NCBI GenBank assembly: GCA_903844635.1
Contig: CAIMUF010000038.1
Span: 1 to 64,000 of the forward strand
DNA length: 64,000 bases
Origin: an uncultured Sulfuricurvum sp.
GTDB taxonomy: Bacteria; Campylobacterota; Campylobacteria; Campylobacterales; Sulfurimonadaceae
Reading direction: 5' to 3'
A model generated the notes under the pieces. The model searched no databases. It was not told the DNA's origin and saw nothing but the letters and a program-made list of their open reading frames with translations. This document shows, in pieces, positions 45,801 to 53,498 of this stretch (the stretch's first letter is position 1; every line of letters starts with the position of its first letter). Position numbers and translations under genes: made by a program.

Positions 45801-46312
45801 CGCTTGAGAGTGTTATAGGTAGAGCTTCTCATCATTTTGATTTCCCACGTCAGCGCAAGCAGCCCCACCGCGCATTGAGCGATTTTTTCCATTCTGACAA
45901 ACACGATATATTAGCGCTAACATGTGTTAGTGCTGGTTCAAAGTTAAGTGCGTATGAAAAAACTCTCTACGATGAAGCAAAATATACCGAATACTATTTG
46001 GTTCACGGGTTAGGTGTTGAGCTTGCCGAAGCGTTAGCAGAGATCGCCCATAAACAAATACGTCTGGATTTGGGGATTAGTGACGGTGAGGGTAGTAAAC
46101 TAGCCGACGTACAAATGAATAAATACCAAGGCTCACGCTATAGCTTCGGCTATCCGGCATGTCCTGATTTGGAACAAAATGTTCCGCTTTTTGATTTGTT
46201 AAAACCAGAAGAGTTTGGGATTGAGCTTTCTGAAACATTTCAGATTCACCCTGAACAGTCCACTTCAGCCATCGTAGTCTATCATCCAAACGCAACGTAC
46301 TACAACATTTAA
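42818..46312 (+). CDS. metH: Cobalamin-dependent methionine synthase
   Basis: MetH transfers the methyl group of 5-methyltetrahydrofolate to homocysteine through methylcobalamin. The 1164-residue protein has the homocysteine domain (DGAMGTQLQERD at the start, zinc ligands in GFNCGTG and GGCCGTTPQH near 300). A pterin domain begins at LIGERSNSTGSKAFREL near 345, and the B12 cap starts near 650. The cobalamin-binding motif is GDVHDVGKNLV near 730 with GMSGLLVKS. The reactivation domain at the C-terminus ends with RYSFGYPACPD. Slightly shorter than the E. coli enzyme (1227). No cobalamin riboswitch was recognised in the short leader. Confidence 0.97.
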   Translation: MSVKQQLLEILQKRPLIIDGAMGTQLQERDAMIPASAWEGNEGCNELLNVTAPEVMSDIFHAYLTAGADLLTTNTFGAFNWVLDEYQIGHRAYELSRAGAQVCKSECDKFSTPDHRRFVLASIGPGTKLPSLGHIHYDEMLAGYTECCLGLIDGGADIFLLETCQDPLQIKAALHACEAANKERETNLPIMVSVTIELAGSMLIGTDAQTIATIMEPFDILSLGFNCGTGPEQYGKHVKTLSQVWGKPISVHANAGLPQNRGGYSYYPMGPDEFAQRQYDFLSFDGVSFLGGCCGTTPQHIRALVDKVFTTIPKKPSGSQPNALASLFGTAALMQEPAPLLIGERSNSTGSKAFRELLLAEDYEGTLSVAQEQVRAGAHVLDLSVGFAGRDETKDMNAVMALYSQKINLPMMPDSTQTAALEAALKLIGGKAIINSVNLEDGIEKFDIVCAMAKKFGAALVCLTIDEVGMAKTVERKLEIAERIYTLATEKHGINPEDLVFDLLTFTVGSGDEEYRDAAIQTIDAIRELRTRHPEVGAVLGLSNISFGLDKDARPYLNSVFLHHCIKAGLTSVIINVKHIIPMMKISEEDLNICEDLLFDRLPEGQAVYNFINHFDSREALDSAVEDAAFAAMNDEEKIAKLLLDGDKERMIPLVENARHTIAPERIVNEILINAMKVVGELFGSGQMQLPFVLQSAETMKTTVDYLNPYLPKKEKETETILVLGTVKGDVHDVGKNLVDIILTNNGFKVINLGIKVDLDKFVQALKDSNASAIGMSGLLVKSTQVMKDNLEALKLAGIQVPILLGGAALTRSFIDDFCRPFYDGPIFYCKDAFDGVTSMMRIEAGNFDTDLHGNARDDEYEAPSREEIILPPFNELKMPSRDVRIPTPPFWGRRAIQAKDFNINLAFEWVNHKILFKQRWGYNSKGLTKEAYKKQLDTLVWPAYERLKKQFIDEQLFDPTILYGYWPCRSDDTSLLIFDESEGWNNENDRNNEPLESVIGRASHHFDFPRQRKQPHRALSDFFHSDKHDILALTCVSAGSKLSAYEKTLYDEAKYTEYYLVHGLGVELAEALAEIAHKQIRLDLGISDGEGSKLADVQMNKYQGSRYSFGYPACPDLEQNVPLFDLLKPEEFGIELSETFQIHPEQSTSAIVVYHPNATYYNI

Positions 46313-46448
46313 GTACAAACCTTTCAGATTTATCCGTTCTCATCCTAAAAGGATGTGTGGTTACTTATCATCCATTTAAATATTTTTCCCGCTCATACTT
46401 TACTAATTATCTTATGCAATAATATAGTTATCAAGAAAAGGAGTATAG

Positions 46449-46946
46449 ATGAAAAAACTAACTTTGATGGTTCTTCTGAGCTTACCTATCTTTGCAAGCG
46501 AATATAGTAATGTTAATAGTGTTGAATATGTTCCAGTTACACATTCTGTCCCTATCTACTCGACTGTAACCAGAATGATCCCACATGAAGTGTGTCAAGA
46601 TCAACAAGTGGCTGTTCAGCAGCAAAGCGGTGGCAATAATGTTGCTGCCGGAATCATTGGCGGGGTAATTGGCGGTGTCCTCGGGCATCAGATAGGAGGG
46701 GGAAGCGGTAAAGTAGCTGCAGCAATCGGGGGAGCTGCATTAGGAACGATGGCAGGTCAAAATGCTGCCAGCGATACCCAAACAACCTATCAAACAGTAC
46801 GTCGATGTTTTACCCAATATGAAAGTCAAAAAGAGACAATCATTACTGGGTATACCAACTATGCCAAGTATCGTGGAAAAGATATTGCTAAAACAAGTGA
46901 TCAGCCATTAAAAGAGATCAAAATTATCAACTCATTCAGTTTTTAA
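46449..46946 (+). CDS. Envelope protein with glycine-zipper 2TM domain
   Basis: This 165-residue protein has a signal peptide (KKLTLMVLLSLPIFASEY). A glycine zipper at about 60-100 (AAGIIGGVIGGVLGHQIGGG, then AAAIGGAALGTMAG) is typical of Rick_17kDa/SlyB-like surface proteins. Two cysteines (VCQDQQ and RRCFTQY) flank the zipper and could form a disulfide. Role unknown; related proteins affect envelope integrity. It is followed after 34 bases by another small exported protein gene with a clear AAGGAG. Confidence 0.82.
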   Translation: MKKLTLMVLLSLPIFASEYSNVNSVEYVPVTHSVPIYSTVTRMIPHEVCQDQQVAVQQQSGGNNVAAGIIGGVIGGVLGHQIGGGSGKVAAAIGGAALGTMAGQNAASDTQTTYQTVRRCFTQYESQKETIITGYTNYAKYRGKDIAKTSDQPLKEIKIINSFSF

Positions 46947-46980
46947 AGAACGATAGTATTAAATTATAAGGAGTTATGTT

Positions 46981-47304
46981 ATGAAAAAGATAGTTTTATT
47001 GGCAGCCTCTACGTTGATTCTAGCAGGATCGCTTCATGCGAGGGGTGGTCATGTTCGTTATTATGATGGTTGGAATGGCTGGATAGCTCCATTATTTATT
47101 GGCAGCATACTAGGATACAGTGTTGCAAGACAGCCTGTTGTATACACAACCTCACCAACCGTCATCTATACCAATTCTCCTGTTGGAATGGCAGAAGATA
47201 GATATGTTGTTCAGGATGATGAAGCACCCATATATGAAGAGCACTGGGTCTATTTTGATGATTGTAAATGCGAACGAAAAGTATTAATCAATATTCAGCA
47301 ATAA
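46981..47304 (+). CDS. Small exported protein of unknown function
   Basis: This 107-residue protein has a signal peptide (KKIVLLAASTLILAGSLHA), an aromatic segment RYYDGWNGWIAPLFIGSILG and a Thr/Tyr-rich middle. The acidic C-terminus contains a C-x-C pair (DDCKCERK). No family was recognised. TAAGGAG before the ATG and the neighbouring envelope gene suggest co-expression. It converges on rarA. Confidence 0.7.
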   Translation: MKKIVLLAASTLILAGSLHARGGHVRYYDGWNGWIAPLFIGSILGYSVARQPVVYTTSPTVIYTNSPVGMAEDRYVVQDDEAPIYEEHWVYFDDCKCERKVLINIQQ

Positions 47305-47312
47305 ATAGAAGA

Positions 47313-47345
47313 GGAAAAAGTTTCTAACGTTTCCAAACTTTTTCC
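47313..47345. terminator. Bidirectional terminator overlapping the end of rarA
   Basis: GGAAAAAGTTT (47313-47323) and AAACTTTTTCC (47335-47345) form a perfect 11-bp stem with an 11-base loop. The rarA stop codon lies in the loop and its last codons in one arm. It serves the small exported protein gene on the plus strand and rarA on the minus strand. Confidence 0.75.
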
Positions 47346-48493
47346 ATCCATTCTCCCATTTTAGCCTCATAGCCGCTGTTTTTAAACTCAACAAATTTTA
47401 GCGGTTTTGAAAGATATTTTTGTTCTACCCATCCGCCAAAGTCATGGGGGTAAAGATAGTTTGCTCCGCGTGGGCGTATTGCATCGGGAATCTCCAAAAT
47501 CACCCCGTTTTTCACCGCTTCGAGCGCTGAATTAATTGCATTGTACGCCGTGTTGGATTTAGGAGAAGCACAGAGATAAATCACGGCTTGCGCCAAAATA
47601 ATCCGAGATTCAGGATACCCGATTTGCTTCACGCTCATCATAGCCGAGGTGCATAACGTTAGGGCTTGCGGGTTTGCATTGCCTACGTCTTCACTAGAGA
47701 GTATGACCAGACGTCGAGCGATAAACTCAGGCGGTTCACCTCCCTCGATAAGGCGGGCGAGATAATAGATCGCCGCATCCGCATCACTCCCACGAATACT
47801 CTTAATCAATGCGGAAGCTAAATCATAATGAACCCCTGCTTCCGAACTTCCCTGTGCTTGCGCGGTAGGGCGAAGAGATTTGAGCAAAGAGAGGGTCATA
47901 GGTTTATTAAGAGCTGACGCCACCTCAAGCAGCTTAAGCATTGCACGGGCATCACCTCCCGAACTGGCGATTAAATACTCACGAGCATCGTCTTCCACCG
48001 CGATAGACGTTCGAGCTAACAAATCTTCTAACGCATCAACACCAATCGTTTGTAACTCAAACAAGAGCGAACGAGAGCGCATCGCCGCAGTAAGGCTAAA
48101 ATAGGGATTTTCTGTCGATGCACCGATGACTAACGCACTGTTTTTTTCCATAACCGGCAATAACACTTCTTGCTGATTTTTTGCCAGGCGATGTACCTCA
48201 TCGATAAAAACAAGAGGCTTAGTGAGAGAATTTTCGTATTGATTAAAAATTTTTCGTAAATCTTCAATTTTAAGAGACGTTGCATTAAATTCATAAAAGG
48301 GAAGTTCCATAACAGAGGCAATAATCCGAGCCAATGTGGTTTTACCGCAGCCGGGAGGACCATAAAAAAAGGAGTGGGTGAGAGCAGCGTTTTCACACAA
48401 AGAACGGAGCGGTGAATCGGGTGAGCATAAATGAGATTGTCCTACCACCTCATCAAAGGTTTTAGGACGAAGTAAATAGGTGAAGTCAGCCAT
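47324..48493 (-). CDS. rarA: Replication-associated recombination protein A (RarA/MgsA)
   Basis: This 389-residue AAA+ ATPase acts at stalled replication forks and is related to clamp-loader subunits. It starts MADFTYLLRPKTFDEVVGQSH, with Walker A FFYGPPGCGKTTLARI near 43 and Walker B LVFIDEVHRLAK near 95. Sensor-region GASTENPYFSL near 128 and the C-terminal MgsA tetramer domain (SSEDVGNANPQAL near 265) follow. A GTG two codons upstream exists, but the ATG at 48493 fits the family. It is a single gene. Confidence 0.94.
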   Translation of the reverse strand: MADFTYLLRPKTFDEVVGQSHLCSPDSPLRSLCENAALTHSFFYGPPGCGKTTLARIIASVMELPFYEFNATSLKIEDLRKIFNQYENSLTKPLVFIDEVHRLAKNQQEVLLPVMEKNSALVIGASTENPYFSLTAAMRSRSLLFELQTIGVDALEDLLARTSIAVEDDAREYLIASSGGDARAMLKLLEVASALNKPMTLSLLKSLRPTAQAQGSSEAGVHYDLASALIKSIRGSDADAAIYYLARLIEGGEPPEFIARRLVILSSEDVGNANPQALTLCTSAMMSVKQIGYPESRIILAQAVIYLCASPKSNTAYNAINSALEAVKNGVILEIPDAIRPRGANYLYPHDFGGWVEQKYLSKPLKFVEFKNSGYEAKMGEWMEKVWKR

Positions 48494-48585
48494 GAGCACT
48501 CTTTATTTGAACGCCAAAGGAATACATCCCTTTAGCTACGCTAGCCGCTAAGGCACTAAAGCTTCGCTCGAGCGAGCGAGATATT
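48494..48585. other. Structured intergenic region between rluB-like gene and rarA
   Basis: The 92 bases hold nested complementary words: CTTTAG/CTAAAG around GCTAGCCGCTA, and the perfect palindrome CGCTCGAGCG. On the minus strand these follow the rluB-like stop and may form its terminator. No coding potential seen. Confidence 0.45.
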
Positions 48586-49572
48586 TTATTTCTTAAACTT
48601 ACTATCCGTTTTCGGTCTGTATTTATTGGTACCAAAGACTTCACTTTCAGGCTTCACTTTTTTATCTTTGATAAACTCTCGCTTGGTCGGTTTTTTCTCG
48701 TCTTTTGCTGCAGGCTTTGCGCTGAATTTACCGTCTTTTGAAAACTTCTTATCAAATTTACCAAGAGCACCGGTAAACTTTTTCTCAGACTTTTGTTTCA
48801 TTTTAGCCGCTTTTTCAGCTGTTTCTAAAAAGTCGCGTAACGATGCGTACTCATTGCGCTCCAAAAAGCGAACTTTGCCCGTTGGAAGATTGTTGAGCTC
48901 GATTCCTCCGAAACTAAGGCGTTTTAGATCCACGATTTCAGCACCGAAATGGGCAAAGAAACGGCGTAATTCACGGTTTTGCCCCTCGCCGATGGCGACT
49001 TTGAGGATCGAATAATCTCCTTGATCTTTTTGCACTTGATAGGCGTAAAACGGAGCAAAGCTCATTGGGCCTTCTTCAGCATACTCATGCGCACCGGCAC
49101 TTGCATCGTCAAGCTCCAATCCTTCACCCATGGCGATTTTCATCCCCTCGGTAACAGGCCCTTTGATTTTAATCTTGTAAACACGTTCCATTTTAGAGGT
49201 CATCAGTGCCGTAGCAACACGCGATGCATCCGTAAGAAGCAATAACCCCTCTGACGCATAGTCCAAACGTCCGACGGGGATAAAATGTTTGTAATTTTTA
49301 GAAAGTGAATCATAAATCGTTTTACGGTTTTGAGGGTCTTTTTTTGTTACTAACTCACCTCTTGGCTTGTTATAAACAATCACCGTAAATTGATCTGTTG
49401 CAGTGATTTTATTACCACTCACGCTGACATTGGCACTGCGCTCATCTACCGATACGGCTGGATTTTTTTCGATTTCACCATCGATACGAACATACCCGTC
49501 CAAAATCGCCTGATCTGCTTCACGGCGAGAATAGGTCGAATAGTGGGCTATAAATTTATTAAGTCTCATCAT
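48586..49572 (-). CDS. RluB/RsuA-family rRNA pseudouridine synthase
   Basis: This 328-residue protein has an N-terminal S4 RNA-binding domain (RLNKFIAHYSTYSRREADQA) and the catalytic motif PVGRLDYASEGLLLLTD near 100 with the active Asp. The late GQNRELRRFFAHFGAEI is family-typical. Members make pseudouridine in 23S or 16S rRNA. Beyond residue 255 lies a long Lys-rich, low-complexity tail (KKFTGALGKFDKKFSKDGKF and on) that probably binds RNA. It starts ATGATGA, overlapping the kdsD stop, so the two are coupled. Confidence 0.9.
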   Translation of the reverse strand: MMRLNKFIAHYSTYSRREADQAILDGYVRIDGEIEKNPAVSVDERSANVSVSGNKITATDQFTVIVYNKPRGELVTKKDPQNRKTIYDSLSKNYKHFIPVGRLDYASEGLLLLTDASRVATALMTSKMERVYKIKIKGPVTEGMKIAMGEGLELDDASAGAHEYAEEGPMSFAPFYAYQVQKDQGDYSILKVAIGEGQNRELRRFFAHFGAEIVDLKRLSFGGIELNNLPTGKVRFLERNEYASLRDFLETAEKAAKMKQKSEKKFTGALGKFDKKFSKDGKFSAKPAAKDEKKPTKREFIKDKKVKPESEVFGTNKYRPKTDSKFKK

Positions 49573-50537
49573 GAGATACCTGCTTCCACGAGTGTATGAA
49601 GATGCAATGCACCTTGAATTTTGCCTTCACCGTCGGTGACGACTAACAATTGAATTTTTTTGTTTTCGATTAGCACCAATGCATCGCTTGCAAGCATAGA
49701 ACCATCATTTATGACCATCGGATTTTTCGTCGCGTACTCAAAAGCACTCGTTTCCAGTGAAAAATCTTTTCCCAGCAAGGCACGACGGATATCTCCGTCA
49801 CTGAGTAATCCTGAGAGTTTTCCATCACTATTTGTGAGCATAACCGTACCTAAACGCCCTTCGCTGAGAACCAAAATCGCCTCTTTAAGCGGAGTGTTTT
49901 CACTGACAATTGGGAGATTTTCGGTACGCATCAAATCGGATACTTTTACAAACAGTTTTTTGCCCAATGCACCACCCGGGTGAAACGAGGCAAAATCCTC
50001 TTTTTTAAATCCGCGTGCTTCCATCAGACATACCGCCAATGCATCACCCATGGCCAAAGTAAGTGTCGTAGAGCTCGTAGGGGCAATGTTCAAAGGACAC
50101 GCTTCAACCGCAACATTGATGTTAATCACCTCATCACTGTAACGACCCAATGTCGATGCACTGTTGCGTGTCATACCGATCAAGGGGATATCAAAACGCT
50201 TGATATGGGGCAAAATGGCACTAAGTTCAGGGCTCTCACCGCTATAACTAATGGCAATGACAACATCATCACCGTCAATCATCCCCAAATCACCGTGCAA
50301 CGCTTCGGTCGGATGGAGAAAAAAGCTCGGAGTCCCCGTAGAGGCAAACGTTGCTGCCATTTTCGCCCCAATGAGCCCCGATTTTCCGACACCCGTAATG
50401 ATGAGTTTTCCACGGCATGCGAGAATGATCTCCACACATTTTGGAATCTCATTCCCGATGGTTTTCATCGCATCACGCAATGTTTGCGCTTCGATTTCAA
50501 GTGTCTTGCAGGCTATTGCGATATAATCGTTGTTCAT
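49569..50537 (-). CDS. kdsD: D-arabinose 5-phosphate isomerase
   Basis: This 322-residue protein interconverts ribulose 5-phosphate and arabinose 5-phosphate, the first step of Kdo synthesis for lipopolysaccharide. The SIS domain has ITGVGKSGLIGAKMAATFAS near 50 and AISYSGESPEL near 95. Two CBS domains follow (about 205-322, LLSDGDIRRALLGKD). KdsD and KpsF isoforms cannot be told apart from sequence alone; with no capsule genes nearby I favour KdsD. A TATAAT box ends six bases before the ATG, suggesting leaderless mRNA. Confidence 0.93.
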   Translation of the reverse strand: MNNDYIAIACKTLEIEAQTLRDAMKTIGNEIPKCVEIILACRGKLIITGVGKSGLIGAKMAATFASTGTPSFFLHPTEALHGDLGMIDGDDVVIAISYSGESPELSAILPHIKRFDIPLIGMTRNSASTLGRYSDEVININVAVEACPLNIAPTSSTTLTLAMGDALAVCLMEARGFKKEDFASFHPGGALGKKLFVKVSDLMRTENLPIVSENTPLKEAILVLSEGRLGTVMLTNSDGKLSGLLSDGDIRRALLGKDFSLETSAFEYATKNPMVINDGSMLASDALVLIENKKIQLLVVTDGEGKIQGALHLHTLVEAGIS

Positions 50538-50568
50538 ATACTAATTATAGCGGAAATGGACTTTATCC

Positions 50569-51960
50569 ATGCAAAACCTTTATGTAGACGTGACCTCACT
50601 TGATAGTCGTACTGTAGATAAATTCGCTCTGAGTGAAGAAATCATGATGGAGCACGCCGCCATCGCTTTAGAGCGTACCATTCGTGAACGTTTCGTCCTT
50701 GGTTCATCCATTCTCATCGTCTGCGGAAGCGGTAACAATGGGGCAGATGGATTGGCTCTCGTACGATTATTGGATGGGGATTTTGATGTCATTGTACATG
50801 TCCCTTTTGGAGGTTCATCTCCTCTTGCCAAACTGCAACTTAAACGTCTGGAAAAAATGGGGATCAAAAGTGAACGGTTGCCAAAAAGTGCCGATGTCAT
50901 TATCGACGCCCTTTTTGGAAGCGGTTTAAACCGTCCTCTTGATTTAGCCTCCATTAAAATCTTAGATGCCCTAAACGCAATGAGTGGCTTCAAAATCGCC
51001 TGTGATATCCCCAGCGGATTACATCTGGACGGATCATGTGAGACGCACTCATTTAAAGCCGCTCTCACTATCACAATGGGGGCACTTAAACGTGGGATGT
51101 TTAGCGATCATGCCAAGGAAATCGTAGGTGAAATCATCGTTGCAGATTTGGGAATTCATCACAATCATTATGAAATACCCTCTCAGTGGCACCTCCTTGA
51201 AGTCAGTGATTTACGCCTGCCGATTCGAACAACAGTATCCGCACACAAGGGATCGTATGGACATTTAGCCCTAATATGCGGCGAAAAAGTAGGCGCATCG
51301 GTGATCGCAGGTTCAGCTGCATTACGATTTGGGACTGGACTAGTAACTCTTCTTAGCAACGAAAACATTCTTCTCCCTTATGAGCTTATGCAAAGTCACT
51401 CCCTTCCCGAAAATACTACCGCCATCGCATTAGGGATGGGAATGGGGTCTGAATTTGATGACAAGGAGCTATCTGCCTTGCTGGACAATTCCCTTCCGCT
51501 TGTTTTAGATGCAGATATTTTTAGTCATCCTCTATTTTTAGAATTACTCAAACGTCCCAATATCGTTCTCACTCCTCACCCCAAAGAGTTCACTCAAATT
51601 CTTCGTGTTTGCGAAATCGCCGATATTGACACGGCAACCCTCCAAAACCATCGTTTTAACTATGCCCAAAAGTTTTGTGAGACCTTTCCTAACACGGTGT
51701 TAGTGCTCAAAGGCTCCAATGTACTCATCGCTCGAAATAAAGACTTTTTCATCAATCCTCACGGAACGGTCACACTTGCCAAAGGAGGAAGTGGAGATGT
51801 CCTCTCTGGACTTATCGCAGCGTTACTTGCACAAGGATATGATCCGCTCAAATCAGCACTCCAAGGCTCACTGGCCCATGCAATCGCATCGCAAAAATTT
51901 ACCAAGAACAACTACGCTATGACCCCTCTTGACCTCATCGAAAGTATCACTACCCTATGA
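50569..51960 (+). CDS. Bifunctional NAD(P)HX epimerase/dehydratase
   Basis: This 463-residue repair enzyme restores hydrated NAD(P)H. The N-terminal epimerase (NnrE, about 1-205) has IVCGSGNNGADGLAL near 48 and DALFGSGLNRPL near 110. The C-terminal ADP-dependent dehydratase (NnrD, about 215-463) has AHKGSYGHLALICG near 222, VLDADIF near 310, LTPHPKEF near 330 and the AKGGSGDVLSGLIAAL nucleotide site near 405. It is divergent from kdsD by 31 bases and overlaps purN by four bases. Confidence 0.94.
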   Translation: MQNLYVDVTSLDSRTVDKFALSEEIMMEHAAIALERTIRERFVLGSSILIVCGSGNNGADGLALVRLLDGDFDVIVHVPFGGSSPLAKLQLKRLEKMGIKSERLPKSADVIIDALFGSGLNRPLDLASIKILDALNAMSGFKIACDIPSGLHLDGSCETHSFKAALTITMGALKRGMFSDHAKEIVGEIIVADLGIHHNHYEIPSQWHLLEVSDLRLPIRTTVSAHKGSYGHLALICGEKVGASVIAGSAALRFGTGLVTLLSNENILLPYELMQSHSLPENTTAIALGMGMGSEFDDKELSALLDNSLPLVLDADIFSHPLFLELLKRPNIVLTPHPKEFTQILRVCEIADIDTATLQNHRFNYAQKFCETFPNTVLVLKGSNVLIARNKDFFINPHGTVTLAKGGSGDVLSGLIAALLAQGYDPLKSALQGSLAHAIASQKFTKNNYAMTPLDLIESITTL

Positions 51961-52508
51961 AAAAAATCGTTGCCCTATTTAGCGGCGAGGGAACCAACCT
52001 CGCAAACTTAATCGAAAAAATACATCTTAAACATGCTGTAATAACTTGTGCCATTACTAACAATCCAAACGCAGGAGGGATTGCCAAAGCCAAGCTAGCG
52101 AATATCCCCGTCGAAGTATGCAACCATAGAGAATATACAAGCCGTGAAGATTACGATCAAGCACTGGTCAAGCTGATAGAAGAATACAATCCGGACCTCG
52201 TTGTTCTGTGTGGATTTATGCGGATTCTCACCCCTTTTTTTACCACTAAAATCAAAGCCATCAACCTTCACCCCTCCCTCCTTCCTGCTTTCAAAGGTGC
52301 TCGCGCTATTGAACGAAGTTTCGAAAGTAATGAAACTATTTGTGGCGTAAGTGTCCACTGGGTGAGTGATGAGCTCGATGGGGGAGCGATAATCTTACAA
52401 AAAAAATTTACTAAAAACCCCGCTGATACTTTAGAAGAATTTTCGGCTAAAATTCGCGAAATTGAGCATGAAATTTTACCCTTGAGTGTTATACAAATAT
52501 TAAAATAA
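51957..52508 (+). CDS. purN: Phosphoribosylglycinamide formyltransferase
   Basis: PurN adds a formyl group from 10-formyltetrahydrofolate to GAR in purine synthesis. The 183-residue protein has [18 protein letters not shown] at the start (usually SGxGSN), [13 protein letters not shown] near 80, the active-site [18 protein letters not shown] near 102 and [18 protein letters not shown] near 125. It is coupled to the nnr gene (ATGA) and followed by thiG after 13 bases. Confidence 0.95.
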   Translation: MKKIVALFSGEGTNLANLIEKIHLKHAVITCAITNNPNAGGIAKAKLANIPVEVCNHREYTSREDYDQALVKLIEEYNPDLVVLCGFMRILTPFFTTKIKAINLHPSLLPAFKGARAIERSFESNETICGVSVHWVSDELDGGAIILQKKFTKNPADTLEEFSAKIREIEHEILPLSVIQILK

Positions 52509-52521
52509 GGAATCTCATACA

Positions 52522-53298
52522 ATGCACACATTACAAATCGGAAAATACACATTAGGCAGTCGCCTCATTGTTGGAAGCGGTAAGTATGACTCGTTCGAGA
52601 CAACCAAAGCAGCAACACTCGCAAGCGGTTCAGAACTTATCACTGTAGCAGTACGCCGTCTCAATATCACCAATCCTAATGAGCCAAATTTGCGGGATAC
52701 CTTCGCCAACACCAACGTCAGATTTTTACCTAATTCTGCTGGATGTACCACCGCCGAAGAAGCCATCACCCTTTTTCGCCTCACACGAGAAGCGACAGGA
52801 ATTGATCTGATAAAACTCGAAGTGATTGGTGACACCCAAAAAACTCTCTATCCCGACGTACTAGAAACCATCAAAGCGTGTGAAGTATTGGCACAGGATG
52901 GATTTACGATTATGGCATACACCAGCGATGATCCGATCATGGCACGCCGTCTCGAAGATGCCGGCGCACACGCTATCATGCCTCTTGCGGCTCCGATCGG
53001 AAGTGGTCTAGGAGTACAAAACCGTTATAACATCGTGTTTGTACGCGAAGCGGTCAAAGTACCTATTATCGTCGATGCAGGGATAGGTTGTGCCAGTGAT
53101 GCGGCGTTAGCCATGGAACTGGGAGCAGATGGTGTTTTAACGAACACGGCTATTGCTCAAGCAAAAAACCCGATGATGATGGCGGAAGCTATGAAAAATG
53201 CGGTTATTGCAGGACGTCTCAGCTATTTGGCAGGACGTATTCCAAAACGCCCATATGCAACCGCAAGCTCGCCGATTGACGGGATGATACAATTTTAA
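52522..53298 (+). CDS. thiG: Thiazole synthase
   Basis: ThiG forms the thiazole phosphate ring of thiamine from DXP, dehydroglycine/glycine imine and ThiS-thiocarboxylate. The 258-residue TIM barrel has [13 protein letters not shown] near 14, the Schiff-base Lys in LIKLEVIGD near 97, [14 protein letters not shown] near 155 and [20 protein letters not shown] near 185. AAGGA precedes the ATG. Other thi genes are not adjacent and no TPP riboswitch is visible upstream. Confidence 0.95.
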   Translation: MHTLQIGKYTLGSRLIVGSGKYDSFETTKAATLASGSELITVAVRRLNITNPNEPNLRDTFANTNVRFLPNSAGCTTAEEAITLFRLTREATGIDLIKLEVIGDTQKTLYPDVLETIKACEVLAQDGFTIMAYTSDDPIMARRLEDAGAHAIMPLAAPIGSGLGVQNRYNIVFVREAVKVPIIVDAGIGCASDAALAMELGADGVLTNTAIAQAKNPMMMAEAMKNAVIAGRLSYLAGRIPKRPYATASSPIDGMIQF

Positions 53299-53498
53299 TT
53301 TTTAACGCCTACAGAGCAAAGCTGCGTCTACTTCAGCAGTAGGCTCAAAATCAAAAGTGATTTTCTTTAATATTCTAAAATAATGCCTCAACAACATACC
53401 AAGAGCAAGGTCGCTTGCCGTAGGGCAAAAGCGTACCGACAGCGTCTTGTTGTTGGGGCGATTTTCTTTTGTTTCTTTTCTTATGAAAAAGAAAATTA
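53299..53498. other. Structured intergenic region between thiG and the permease
   Basis: No gene seen. Just after thiG, GCCTAC (53307-53312) and GTAGGC (53339-53344) enclose an inner GCTG/CAGC pair. A second, larger inverted structure at 53385-53459 is listed separately. Both lie between convergent genes and probably include terminators. Confidence 0.5.
53385..53459. repeat. 75-base inverted-repeat element
   Basis: GCCTCAACAACA (53385-53396) pairs with TGTTGTTGGGGC (53448-53459) over 12 bp with one G-T pair. Inside is a second hairpin, CGCTTGCC-GTAG-GGC followed by AAAAGCG with one bulge. T-rich sequence follows on the plus strand. It may be a large terminator or a copy of a dispersed palindromic element. 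Confidence 0.6.

Noticed and set aside
49980-50603. 207-codon plus-strand frame opposite kdsD
   Set aside because: Arg/His/Cys-rich shadow of the kdsD SIS domain; kdsD has clear motifs on the other strand.
52509-52521. TPP riboswitch before thiG
   Set aside because: Only 13 bases separate purN and thiG and no thi-box sequence is present.
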